Source: DAOTXL01 sp034435455
GTDB lineage: Bacteria; Chloroflexota; Anaerolineae; JAAYZQ01
Reading direction: 5' to 3'
Assembly: GCA_034435455.1 (NCBI GenBank)
Contig: DAOTXL010000103.1
Coordinates: 10,789 to 74,788, forward strand
Length of the DNA stretch: 64,000 nt
The notes under the pieces were generated by a model. The model saw only the letters and a list, made by a program, of their open reading frames with translations, was not told the DNA's origin and ran no database searches. Position numbers and translations under genes: made by a program. Each line of letters opens with the position of its first letter. Within the stretch, counting starts at the first letter, position 1. Shown here piece by piece: positions 7,943 to 16,668 of this stretch.

Positions 7943-8793
7943 TGTGGCCCCACCCAGGCCAGCACCTCATCCACGCCCCACAACGGCGACCGGAGCCGGG
8001 CCTGAGCCCTGCTTATCTGCAGCCGGCAGTCGCGCGGGCGGAGGTGGCCGCTTTCCCGGCTCAGGCCGGGGGTGATGCCTGCCGGGTCCAGGCCCCAGGC
8101 ACGGACCAACCGCTCCCCAAACTGGTAACGGCTCAGCGGCTGCGGCCCGGCCAGGTGCCACACCCCGTCTGCCCCCTCAAGGGTGACCAGCTCCAACAGG
8201 GCGTTGGCCAGTTGCTCTACCCACACCGGGCAGCGCAGCTCGTCGGTGAAAAGGGTGATGGGCTGGCGTTGGCGCACGCTGTTCAAGACCCACATCGTGC
8301 GCGGGTCGGGTGGGTTAAAGCCGTAGATGAGGGAGGTGCGCACGATGCTCGCCGTCGGGCAGAGATCGGCGACGAACCGTTCGGCGGCGGCTTTGGCTTC
8401 GCCGTAGGGGGTGATGGGGCAAGGGGGGTCGGCTTCGGAGTAGGGGCCCTGTTCGCCATCGAACAGGACGTCGCTGGAGAGGTGGATCAGCCGCACGCCC
8501 GTGGCGCCGGCCGCTGCGGCGATGTGGCGTGTGCCCTGGACGATGACGGCCTGCATCGCCGCCGGGTCGCTCATGTCGGCGGCGGTGTGGATGACCGCAT
8601 GGGGGCACGTCCGGGAAAAAAGCTCGACCACCGCCCTGCCATCGCGGATGTCCAGCGGCACCGTCTGGCAGCCGGGCGGGTCGGGAGGGTGGGAAAAATA
8701 GGTGGCGACGACGTGCCAGACCTCCTGCGCCCGGCGCGCCAAGTGGGAGCCAAGGTAGCCGCTGCCGCCGGTGATCAACAAGGTGCCGGTCAC
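7936..8793 (-). CDS. RmlD-like SDR family NAD(P)-dependent sugar-nucleotide reductase
   Basis: 285 residues with an N-terminal Rossmann motif (ITGGSGYLGSHLA, about residues 7-19), LSSDVLFDG (about 105-113) and the catalytic YGEAK (about 128-132). This is the extended SDR, dTDP-4-dehydrorhamnose-reductase-like family, which reduces or epimerises nucleotide sugars in the cytoplasm. No other rhamnose genes are adjacent, so the exact substrate is open. It starts three bases after the rnc stop and probably shares that operon. Its TAA falls in a heptamer repeat tract. Confidence 0.8.
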   Translation of the reverse strand: MTGTLLITGGSGYLGSHLARRAQEVWHVVATYFSHPPDPPGCQTVPLDIRDGRAVVELFSRTCPHAVIHTAADMSDPAAMQAVIVQGTRHIAAAAGATGVRLIHLSSDVLFDGEQGPYSEADPPCPITPYGEAKAAAERFVADLCPTASIVRTSLIYGFNPPDPRTMWVLNSVRQRQPITLFTDELRCPVWVEQLANALLELVTLEGADGVWHLAGPQPLSRYQFGERLVRAWGLDPAGITPGLSRESGHLRPRDCRLQISRAQARLRSPLWGVDEVLAWVGPQA

Positions 8794-8796
8794 GGG

Positions 8797-9531
8797 TCAT
8801 TCCTCACCGGGGAGTAGATCGGGCTCCCCGGCCTCGCGCTCCTCGGCCTGGAGGCGCTCAAGGGCGGCCTGGGCGGCGGCCTGGGCGGCCTGCTGCTTGC
8901 TCCGCCCGGTTCCCTGGCCGTAGGCTACCCCGCCAATGGTCACCTGGACGGTGAACTCTTTGGCGTGGTCGGGGCCGTTTTCGGCGATGGTGGCGTAGCG
9001 CGGTGTGTGTTGCAGCCGGGCCTGGGCCAGTTCCTGGAGCAGGCTCTTGGCATCTTTGTCCAGATGTTCCTGCAGAATGCGGGTTACTTCCGGCCCGATG
9101 ATCGGCTCGATGAAACGTTGTACCGCTTCCAGCCCCTGGTCGAGGTAAATGGCCCCCACCACCGCCTCAAAGGTCGCACACAGGATGGCCGGCCGCTCCC
9201 GCCCACCGGTTTCAGCTTCGCCATAGCCCATCAGCAGGTGGCGGCCCAGGTCCAGTTGCCGGGCAAAACGGGCCAGCGTCTCCCGCCGCACCAGCGCCGA
9301 GCGCAGGCTGGTGAGCGGTCCCTCGCGCAGTTCGGGGAAGCGGTGATAGAGGTACTCGCCGGTCACAAAGTCGAGCACCGCATCGCCCAGAAATTCCAGC
9401 CGCTCGTTGTCTTCAAAAGAAAAATCTGGATGTTCATTGAGGTAAGAGCGGTGGGTCAGGGCCCGCTGCACCAGGCTTTTGTCGTGAAAGACCAGGTCCA
9501 ACGTTTGCTCCAGGGTGGTATGTTCGTTCAT
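8797..9531 (-). CDS. rnc: Ribonuclease III
   Basis: 244 residues. It cuts double-stranded RNA in rRNA precursor and mRNA processing. The signature NERLEFLGDAVL is at about residues 42-53 and the second acidic site (CATFEAVVGAIYLD) follows near 120-130. A double-stranded RNA-binding domain lies at about 155-225 and ends in the basic SKQQAAQAAA helix. I took ATG 9531 (MNEHTTLEQTL) because upstream in-frame residues do not fit the family. The gene follows fabF by 43 bases and precedes the SDR gene, a common fab-rnc arrangement although acpP is absent here. Confidence 0.95.
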   Translation of the reverse strand: MNEHTTLEQTLDLVFHDKSLVQRALTHRSYLNEHPDFSFEDNERLEFLGDAVLDFVTGEYLYHRFPELREGPLTSLRSALVRRETLARFARQLDLGRHLLMGYGEAETGGRERPAILCATFEAVVGAIYLDQGLEAVQRFIEPIIGPEVTRILQEHLDKDAKSLLQELAQARLQHTPRYATIAENGPDHAKEFTVQVTIGGVAYGQGTGRSKQQAAQAAAQAALERLQAEEREAGEPDLLPGEE

Positions 9532-9574
9532 GATCTCGTCAAAAGCAGGTCCTCTGTAGTGGCTGGCAGGCAGG

Positions 9575-10822
9575 TCACAAACCGCTCCAGGTCCGGAAGA
9601 CCAGGGTGGTATTGTGTCCACCAAAACCAAAGGAATTCGACAGGGCCACCGTCAGGTCGGCCCGGCGTGCCCGGTTGGGCACATAATCCAGATCGCAGGC
9701 GGGGTCGGCTTTGTGCAGGTTGATGGTTGGGGGGATGAGGCCGGTGCGCAGCGCCTGGATGCAGATCACCGCCTCCAGGGCACCGGCCCCGCCGAGGAGG
9801 TGGCCGGTCATCGATTTGGTGGAGCTGACCGGCACACGGCCGGCGTACGGGCCCAGGGCCTGTTTGATGGCCCGGGTCTCGGCCGGGTCACCGGTCGGTG
9901 TGCCGGTGCCGTGGGCGTTGATGTAAGACACGTCGGCCGGGGAGAGGCCGGCCCGCTGCAAGGCCAGGGCCATACATCGGCCTGCCCCGGCCCCTTCCAT
10001 GTCGGGTGCGGCGATGTGTGCGGCATCGGAGGTGGCAGCGTAGCCGATCAGTTCGGCCAGCGGTTCGGCTCCCCGTGCCAGGGCGAACTCCAGCTCCTCC
10101 AGGACCAGCAGCGCCCCGCCTTCAGACAACACAAAGCCGTCGCGGTCGGCGTCGAAAGGGCGGCTGGCCCCGGCCGGGTCGTCGTTGCGGTGGGACAGCG
10201 CCCGCATCTGGTCAAAGGCGGCCACGCCGATGGGGGTAATGGCAGCCTCGAAACCGCCGCTGAACATGGCCTGGGCATGGCCGCGGACGATGGTCTCGAA
10301 GGCCTGACCGATGGCATCCGCCCCTGTGGCGCAGGCTGTGGCCAGGCCCAGGTTGGGCCCCTGGGCGCCGGTGCGCAGCGCAATCTGCACGGCCGGCACA
10401 TCCACCGTGATCATCGGAATCAGGAAGGGGTTGATCCGCCGGGGCCCTTTCTCCCGCAGCACCTCGAACTCGCGGCTATAGGTCCAGATGCCGCCCACTC
10501 CCGAGCCGACGATGACCCCCACATCCCCGGCGTTGTGGGCATCTATTCTCAACCCCGATTGTGCCACCGCCTCGCCCAGCGCGGCAATGGCAAACTGGGT
10601 GAAACGGTCGGCCCGGCGGGCCTCTTTGGCCGACATGTAGCAAAGGGGGTCAAAGCCATGCGCCTCTCCGGCGATCCGCACCTCCAGATCGCCGGCGTCG
10701 AACAGGGTGATAGGGCCGATCCCGGACCGTCCGGCGATCAGGTTCTGCCACAGGGCAGGCACATCCAGGCCCACCGGCGAGATGACCCCCATGCCGGTCA
10801 CCACAACACGTCTGGTGGCCAT
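9575..10822 (-). CDS. fabF: 3-oxoacyl-[acyl-carrier-protein] synthase II
   Basis: 415 residues. It condenses malonyl-ACP with acyl-ACP in fatty-acid elongation. The catalytic triad is readable: Cys164 in TACATGA, His304 in NAHGTGTPTGD and His341 in MTGHLLGGAG. The C-terminal glycine-rich loop NSFGFGGHN is also present. Length equals the family norm. It lies 41 bases downstream of thrC and 43 upstream of rnc. Unlike many genomes, no acpP or fabD/fabG lies beside it. Confidence 0.95.
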   Translation of the reverse strand: MATRRVVVTGMGVISPVGLDVPALWQNLIAGRSGIGPITLFDAGDLEVRIAGEAHGFDPLCYMSAKEARRADRFTQFAIAALGEAVAQSGLRIDAHNAGDVGVIVGSGVGGIWTYSREFEVLREKGPRRINPFLIPMITVDVPAVQIALRTGAQGPNLGLATACATGADAIGQAFETIVRGHAQAMFSGGFEAAITPIGVAAFDQMRALSHRNDDPAGASRPFDADRDGFVLSEGGALLVLEELEFALARGAEPLAELIGYAATSDAAHIAAPDMEGAGAGRCMALALQRAGLSPADVSYINAHGTGTPTGDPAETRAIKQALGPYAGRVPVSSTKSMTGHLLGGAGALEAVICIQALRTGLIPPTINLHKADPACDLDYVPNRARRADLTVALSNSFGFGGHNTTLVFRTWSGL

Positions 10823-10863
10823 CGATCCTCCTCACCGGTCAGGTTCAGAGCGGCAGACACAGA

Positions 10864-11985
10864 CTACTCCTCGCGGCAGGTCTTGAGGCCATGCCCGGTC
10901 AGGACGAGGACGGTCGGCCCCTCCTCAGGCCGGGGCAGTGCCTCTTGCAGCCTGGCCAGGGCGGCCGCAGCGACCGCCGAGGTCTCTTCGACATAAAACC
11001 CCTGCCGGGCCAGCCGGCTGTGAGCCTGGAGGATCTCCTCTTCGGTCGCGCTGACCACGCTGCCGCCGGTGGCGCGCACGGCCTGCAGGACCTGTTCACC
11101 GCGCACCGGCTGGCCGATAGCCACGCCGCAGGCTACAGTCGGGGTCGAAGCGAGCGGCCGTACCGTCTCGGCCCCATCGCGAAAGGCTTCGTAGATGGGC
11201 GGGCAGGCGGCCGCCTGCACGGCGAAAAAGCGTGGCAGGCGGGGGATCAGGCCGGCCTGTTGAAGGCGGCGGAATCCGTTGTAGATTCCCAGAAGGAGGG
11301 TGCCATTGCCCACAGGTAACACCACGGCTGCCGGGGCCGAGCGCCCCGGTTGTTCCCACAGTTCGTAAGCCAGAGTCTCGATGCCGGCCAGGAAGAATGG
11401 GTTGTAGACGTGGCTGGCATAGTACGCGCCGTGGGCGGCGGCGGCCCAGGCGGCCAGGGCCGCGTACTCCCGCTTGCCCTTGATCTGGATGACCTCCGCG
11501 CCATAGACCGCCATCTGCTTCAGCTTGGGGCCGGCGGCGGTGTTGGGCACGCAGATCTCGCAGGCGATGCCGACGCGGGCAGTATACGCCGCCAGGCTGG
11601 CCCCGGCGTTGCCCGACGAATCCTCAACCACCCGCCGGATGCCCAGGCCATGCAGGGCGGTGACCAGAACCGCAGTGCCCCGGTCTTTGAACGATCCGGT
11701 GGGCTGCAACGACTCCAATTTGACATAGACGGGCCGGCCTTCCCAATCTACCTGGAGCAGCGGGGTATCCCCCTCCCCCAGGGTGACCGGCTGCCACGCC
11801 GGGTCGAGGGGCAAGAGCGCCCGATAGCGCCACAGCCCCGGCCGGGCGGTGTCTATGCCGGCCGGATCGAGGGGTGGGCGGTCGGCCAGGTCGAACAGGC
11901 CGCCGCACGAGCAACGCCACTCCCGTGTGTCGGGTGGAAAGGTTGTATGGCAATGGGTGCAGATGAAATTGTTTGAACCGGCCAT
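10864..11985 (-). CDS. thrC: Threonine synthase (PLP-dependent, zinc-ribbon type)
   Basis: 373 residues from ATG 11985. It converts O-phosphohomoserine to threonine. The N-terminus has a zinc-ribbon-like set (CTHC at residues 9-12 and CSCGG at 25-29). The PLP lysine is in TGSFKDRG (Lys100), followed by SSGNAGASLAAY. I prefer this start over an in-frame ATG 18 codons upstream because it begins with the ribbon and a promoter overlaps the longer version. There is no ribosome site ahead of it: TATAAT ends seven bases before the ATG, suggesting a leaderless message. Other fold-II PLP lyases are conceivable but the ribbon argues for ThrC. Confidence 0.85.
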   Translation of the reverse strand: MAGSNNFICTHCHTTFPPDTREWRCSCGGLFDLADRPPLDPAGIDTARPGLWRYRALLPLDPAWQPVTLGEGDTPLLQVDWEGRPVYVKLESLQPTGSFKDRGTAVLVTALHGLGIRRVVEDSSGNAGASLAAYTARVGIACEICVPNTAAGPKLKQMAVYGAEVIQIKGKREYAALAAWAAAAHGAYYASHVYNPFFLAGIETLAYELWEQPGRSAPAAVVLPVGNGTLLLGIYNGFRRLQQAGLIPRLPRFFAVQAAACPPIYEAFRDGAETVRPLASTPTVACGVAIGQPVRGEQVLQAVRATGGSVVSATEEEILQAHSRLARQGFYVEETSAVAAAALARLQEALPRPEEGPTVLVLTGHGLKTCREE

Positions 11986-11992
11986 CGGGGCG

Positions 11993-12022
11993 ATTATAAC
12001 ACAGGTGAGAGGGAACAGGCAA
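11993..12022 (-). promoter_or_regulatory. Promoter of thrC, probably leaderless
   Basis: On the minus strand TTGCCT (12022-12017), an 18-base spacer and TATAAT (11998-11993). The initiation codon of thrC follows after seven bases, where transcription would be expected to start. Confidence 0.6.
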
Positions 12023-12057
12023 ATGGGGGAAATCGGCAAATCGGCCCGTGGGCAGAT

Positions 12058-14328
12058 TCAGGATGGCACCAGCAGGCTGCCGAGCCAGGTCCACAGACGC
12101 TGCCCCGGCGTTGGTTGAATCTCGTCGTGGACGGTCAGGTCGTACTCGTTGGTTGCCAGTTCCTGGCCGTCGTGGATCAGCCGGCAGGCAACCCGCCAGC
12201 CGCCCCCCGGCGGGAGAACCCATCGCGCCTGGCCGATCCAGGTCGCCGAGTCGGCAGCCACGTCCAGGGAGTGGGTGAAAGGTTCCCCTTGCTGTCCCAT
12301 CCCGTCGTGCAGCAGGACCTCCACCCGGCAGCCTGGCAGTTCCCGATGGAGGTCGTTGAGCACCCACACCCCGGCGTGCAGTTCATCGCCGGCCTGGTAT
12401 CGTTTCAACGGATAATCCAGGCTGATCAGCAGCGGGTTGAACAGCCGTCGGACGGTCTCGTAGGCGAGCTTGGGCTGCCGGTAAAAGTCCAGGATGGCCC
12501 AGGAGATGGCCGGCCACGGCTCGTTGAGTTGCCAGACCAGGGTGCCACCGCAGCCCTGGGCTTTGCGCCGTCGGTAATGTTCGATGGCGATCTGCAGGCC
12601 GTGGGCCTGGGCGCGTTGGCTGGCCTGGACCATCTCTTCGACAGACAGGTTGCCGGTCTGCCCCGTCGGCAGGAAGGGCCGGGCGTAGCGCCACAGCTTT
12701 TTCAAACCGGCACCGTGATAGGCCCACGATGGCCCCGGCGGCCAAAGCTCCTCATCCGGGATAAAGCGGCGCAGCGTCGCCACGGCGGGCGGGGCCTGCA
12801 GACCGAACTCGCTGGCCAAGAGGGCGGTATCCTGCCGGTAGGCCGCAGGGGGCTGGAAATGGTGCCAAACCTGCCAGTTGTGGCGGTCGCCATCGGCCGG
12901 GGAGGCGGACAGGAAGGGGCGGGTCGGGTCCTCGGCGGCCACCGCCTGTTGCAGGGTGGTCACCAGGGGCTCGTTGCGGCGGTGGCTGAACTCGTTCCCT
13001 CCGCACCACAGGACCAGGCTGGGATGGTTCCTCAAATCGCGGATGATGGCCCGGGCTTCGGCCTCGACCAGCCGCAGATACTCCGGCGAACGGGGGTAGC
13101 GGGTGAGAAAGGCGCAGGCAAAGGGAAACTCTTGCCAGACCAGGATGCCCATCCGGTCGCACAGGTCATAGAAGGCACTCTTTTCGCGCAGGCCGCCGCC
13201 CCACACCCGCAGCAGGTTCATATTCGCCTGGCGGGCCAGGGTGAGGAGGGCCCGGTAGTCCTCCTGGGTTACCAGGCCGGGCAGGATGTGGGCTGGCACC
13301 CAGTTGGCCCCCCGGGCATAGATGCGCTTTCCGTTGACATACAGGGTTCGCCCTTCCAGCCTGACCTGCCGCAGGCCGACCGTCTGCGTCACCGTGTCGA
13401 GGAGCCGGTCGCCCTTCCACACCTCTACCGTCAGCCGGTAGAGGTCGGGCCGGCCCTGGTCCCAGGGCCACCACAGGCGGGGGGTGGGCACTGCCAGTTC
13501 GACGGTATAATGGCCGGTGCCGGGGAGCAGGTCCACCGGCCGTTCGACGACGGCCGGGTCGGCCTGGAACGTCTCGCCGGCCAGGGTGCAGCGCAGCCGG
13601 GCAGGGCCGGCCTGCCAGGCGTCGGCCTGGACCTGGATGGTGAGCACCGCCCCGTTGCCGGCCATCCGGTGCCGGACGGTCAGGTCCCGGATGAACAGGT
13701 CGCCGCTGAGGACCAGGAACAGGTCATCCCAGATGCCCATCGTCCGCAGCGGTGGGGCAAAGTCCCAGCCAAAGCTCATCTGGCACTTGAGGCTATCGCG
13801 CCGGTCGGGGAAGCGGGTGGGCAGGCCGGTGACCAGGCCCTCGAGCCGGTTCAGCAGCTTTTCCCAGCGGCTGCTCCGGTCGGTCGGCAGCCAGCGGGAG
13901 CCGACGATGCGCACCGCCAGGCGGTTGTGGGCCTGGATCAGGTCGGTGACCTGGTGGACCTGGGGCGAGAACATGCCTTCGTGTCGGCCCAGGTGCTGGC
14001 CGTTGAGGAACAGGTCGCTGAGGTAATCCACGCCGCGCAGGATCAGGTGGGCCCGCTGACCGGGGGAAAGGGTCAGCGGGAATTCGCGGGTGAGCCACCA
14101 GCAGCGGTCATCCACCCACTGAGCGGCCTCGGCCTGCCGGCCCCAATACAGGTCGGGCAGGTGGCCGGCGCGCAGCAGGTCGGCGCGGACGTTGCCGGGC
14201 ACGGTAGCCGGCAGCCACCCGGCCACCTGCTCCAGCTCGTGCCAGGTGGCGCGGTGGGGGTCAGCGTTGGGCGGGGCCTGGCCCAGTTGCCAGCCGTCGC
14301 CGCAGAGGTCTAGGGTTGGGCGGGTCAT
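12058..14328 (-). CDS. Glycoside hydrolase family 2, beta-mannosidase-like
   Basis: 756 residues. The N-terminal jelly-roll sugar-binding domain (about 1-190) ends with FGWDFAPPLRTMGIWDD, a beta-mannosidase hallmark. An Ig-like domain follows, then the TIM barrel. The acid/base Glu lies in LWCGGNEF (about residue 438) and the nucleophile is probably the Glu in LLASEFGLQ (about 500). There is no signal peptide, so it would act in the cytoplasm on imported mannosides. It is somewhat shorter than typical 800-880-residue family members, the C-terminal domain being trimmed. Beta-galactosidase/glucuronidase activity is less likely given the WDF/APPLR motif. Confidence 0.8.
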   Translation of the reverse strand: MTRPTLDLCGDGWQLGQAPPNADPHRATWHELEQVAGWLPATVPGNVRADLLRAGHLPDLYWGRQAEAAQWVDDRCWWLTREFPLTLSPGQRAHLILRGVDYLSDLFLNGQHLGRHEGMFSPQVHQVTDLIQAHNRLAVRIVGSRWLPTDRSSRWEKLLNRLEGLVTGLPTRFPDRRDSLKCQMSFGWDFAPPLRTMGIWDDLFLVLSGDLFIRDLTVRHRMAGNGAVLTIQVQADAWQAGPARLRCTLAGETFQADPAVVERPVDLLPGTGHYTVELAVPTPRLWWPWDQGRPDLYRLTVEVWKGDRLLDTVTQTVGLRQVRLEGRTLYVNGKRIYARGANWVPAHILPGLVTQEDYRALLTLARQANMNLLRVWGGGLREKSAFYDLCDRMGILVWQEFPFACAFLTRYPRSPEYLRLVEAEARAIIRDLRNHPSLVLWCGGNEFSHRRNEPLVTTLQQAVAAEDPTRPFLSASPADGDRHNWQVWHHFQPPAAYRQDTALLASEFGLQAPPAVATLRRFIPDEELWPPGPSWAYHGAGLKKLWRYARPFLPTGQTGNLSVEEMVQASQRAQAHGLQIAIEHYRRRKAQGCGGTLVWQLNEPWPAISWAILDFYRQPKLAYETVRRLFNPLLISLDYPLKRYQAGDELHAGVWVLNDLHRELPGCRVEVLLHDGMGQQGEPFTHSLDVAADSATWIGQARWVLPPGGGWRVACRLIHDGQELATNEYDLTVHDEIQPTPGQRLWTWLGSLLVPS

Positions 14329-14345
14329 CTTGTTCCCTCACCGAC

Positions 14346-14378
14346 AAAAAAACCACCGGATCGGATGCGATCCGGTGG
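14346..14378 (-). terminator. Rho-independent terminator of the 6S-like RNA
   Basis: A perfect 11-bp stem (CCACCGGATCG with CGATCCGGTGG), a four-base loop and seven T residues on the minus strand. Confidence 0.92.
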
Positions 14379-14570
14379 GGAGGAAGCATAGCCCCGCTGT
14401 GCCGTGTGCCTTGTTGGTATTGAACCTGCATAGACAGGTGGGAGTCTACCCATCGGTTACTGCCTTGCCATCGGCCAGGCTATCGCATCCCCTCTGGTGC
14501 CCGACCCCCTTTTTTCGGGTGTTGGCTCAAACCTCTCTACAGGCATCACGTACACAGCAGGGTTCTATTG
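14346..14570 (-). ncRNA. ssrS: Probable 6S RNA (ssrS-like)
   Basis: No protein fits here, yet the stretch has its own promoter and terminator on the minus strand. The expected RNA is about 190 nt plus a terminator hairpin. Its 5' part (CCCTGCTGTGTACGTG) pairs with its 3' part (CACACGGCACAGCGGGG). A second pairing follows inside (GCCTGTAG with CTATGCAGG), leaving an open middle and a distal hairpin region. This long rod with a central bubble and this size are the architecture of 6S RNA, which binds sigma-70 RNA polymerase. Covariance evidence is not available here, so another small RNA class remains possible. Confidence 0.6.
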
Positions 14571-14576
14571 GTTTCC

Positions 14577-14605
14577 ATCTTACCACAAAACGGAAAAAGA
14601 TGCAA
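14577..14605 (-). promoter_or_regulatory. Promoter of the 6S-like RNA
   Basis: TTGCAT (14605-14600), a 17-base spacer and TAAGAT (14582-14577) on the minus strand; start expected near 14570. It lies just after the aspS stop codon. Confidence 0.7.
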
Positions 14606-14620
14606 ATTCGGCAGGGGCTG

Positions 14621-16384
<1,764 letters not shown>

Positions 16385-16415
16385 GGTTGCCCCTCCTGGT
16401 CACCAAATCAGGCGG

Positions 16416-16444
16416 ATGATACACCGGGGCGGGGAAAAAGTCAA
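16416..16444 (-). promoter_or_regulatory. Promoter of aspS
   Basis: TTGACT (16444-16439), a 17-base spacer and TATCAT (16421-16416) on the minus strand, with start expected near 16409, about 25 bases before the aspS ATG. Confidence 0.75.
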
Positions 16445-16480
16445 GCCGACCGGGCCGTTCTTGTGCCCCTGCCGGAAAGT

Positions 16481-16534
16481 CTAACAAAATGCTAACATTG
16501 GTCTAATCGCATTCTAACACGGGGCGTGTATTAT
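16481..16534 (+). promoter_or_regulatory. Four 11-bp-spaced direct repeats with -10 box upstream of dnaK
   Basis: CTAACA at 16481, 16492 and 16514, and CTAATC at 16503, are spaced exactly 11 bp apart. Ten bases after the last is TATTAT (16529-16534) with no recognisable -35 box. Helical-phase hexamer arrays that replace the -35 element are typical of OmpR/PhoB-type activators (Pho-box layout). It would drive dnaK, though it could also act on divergent aspS. Confidence 0.55.
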
Positions 16535-16542
16535 CCAGCCTT

Positions 16543-16631
16543 GGAGCCTATCCGAAAACCTGGGGGGCAGGCTTCCCGGCCTGTCCGGCCGGCCTGGAAA
16601 GGCCGTCCTACACCCGTTCTCAGATAGGTCC
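16543..16631. repeat. MITE-like element, copy A
   Basis: An ~89-bp element with terminal inverted repeats (GGAGCCTATCCGAAAAC at the left; GGACCTATCTGAGAAC as reverse complement of the right). The interior forms two hairpins, including GGACGGCCT/AGGCCGTCC-type arms around GGAA. It lies in the presumed dnaK leader. Other copies: 28704, 37373, 53667. Confidence 0.85.
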
Positions 16632-16668
16632 TTAGTCCGGAAGAGAGAGTTGTAGAGGGAGGGAAAAA

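Noticed and set aside
12115..14313. 732-codon rightward open frame
   Set aside because: Complement of the GH2 gene; composition is that of an antisense frame and no motif is seen.
14341..14600. T-box, tmRNA or signal-recognition RNA in the non-coding stretch
   Set aside because: No aminoacyl-gene is downstream in the right direction, the length is too short for tmRNA, and the SRP GGAAG tetraloop context is missing.
16481..16668. CIRCE or HAIR heat-shock operator upstream of dnaK
   Set aside because: Neither TTAGCACTC-N9-GAGTGCTAA nor CTTGAGT-N7-ACTCAAG is present.
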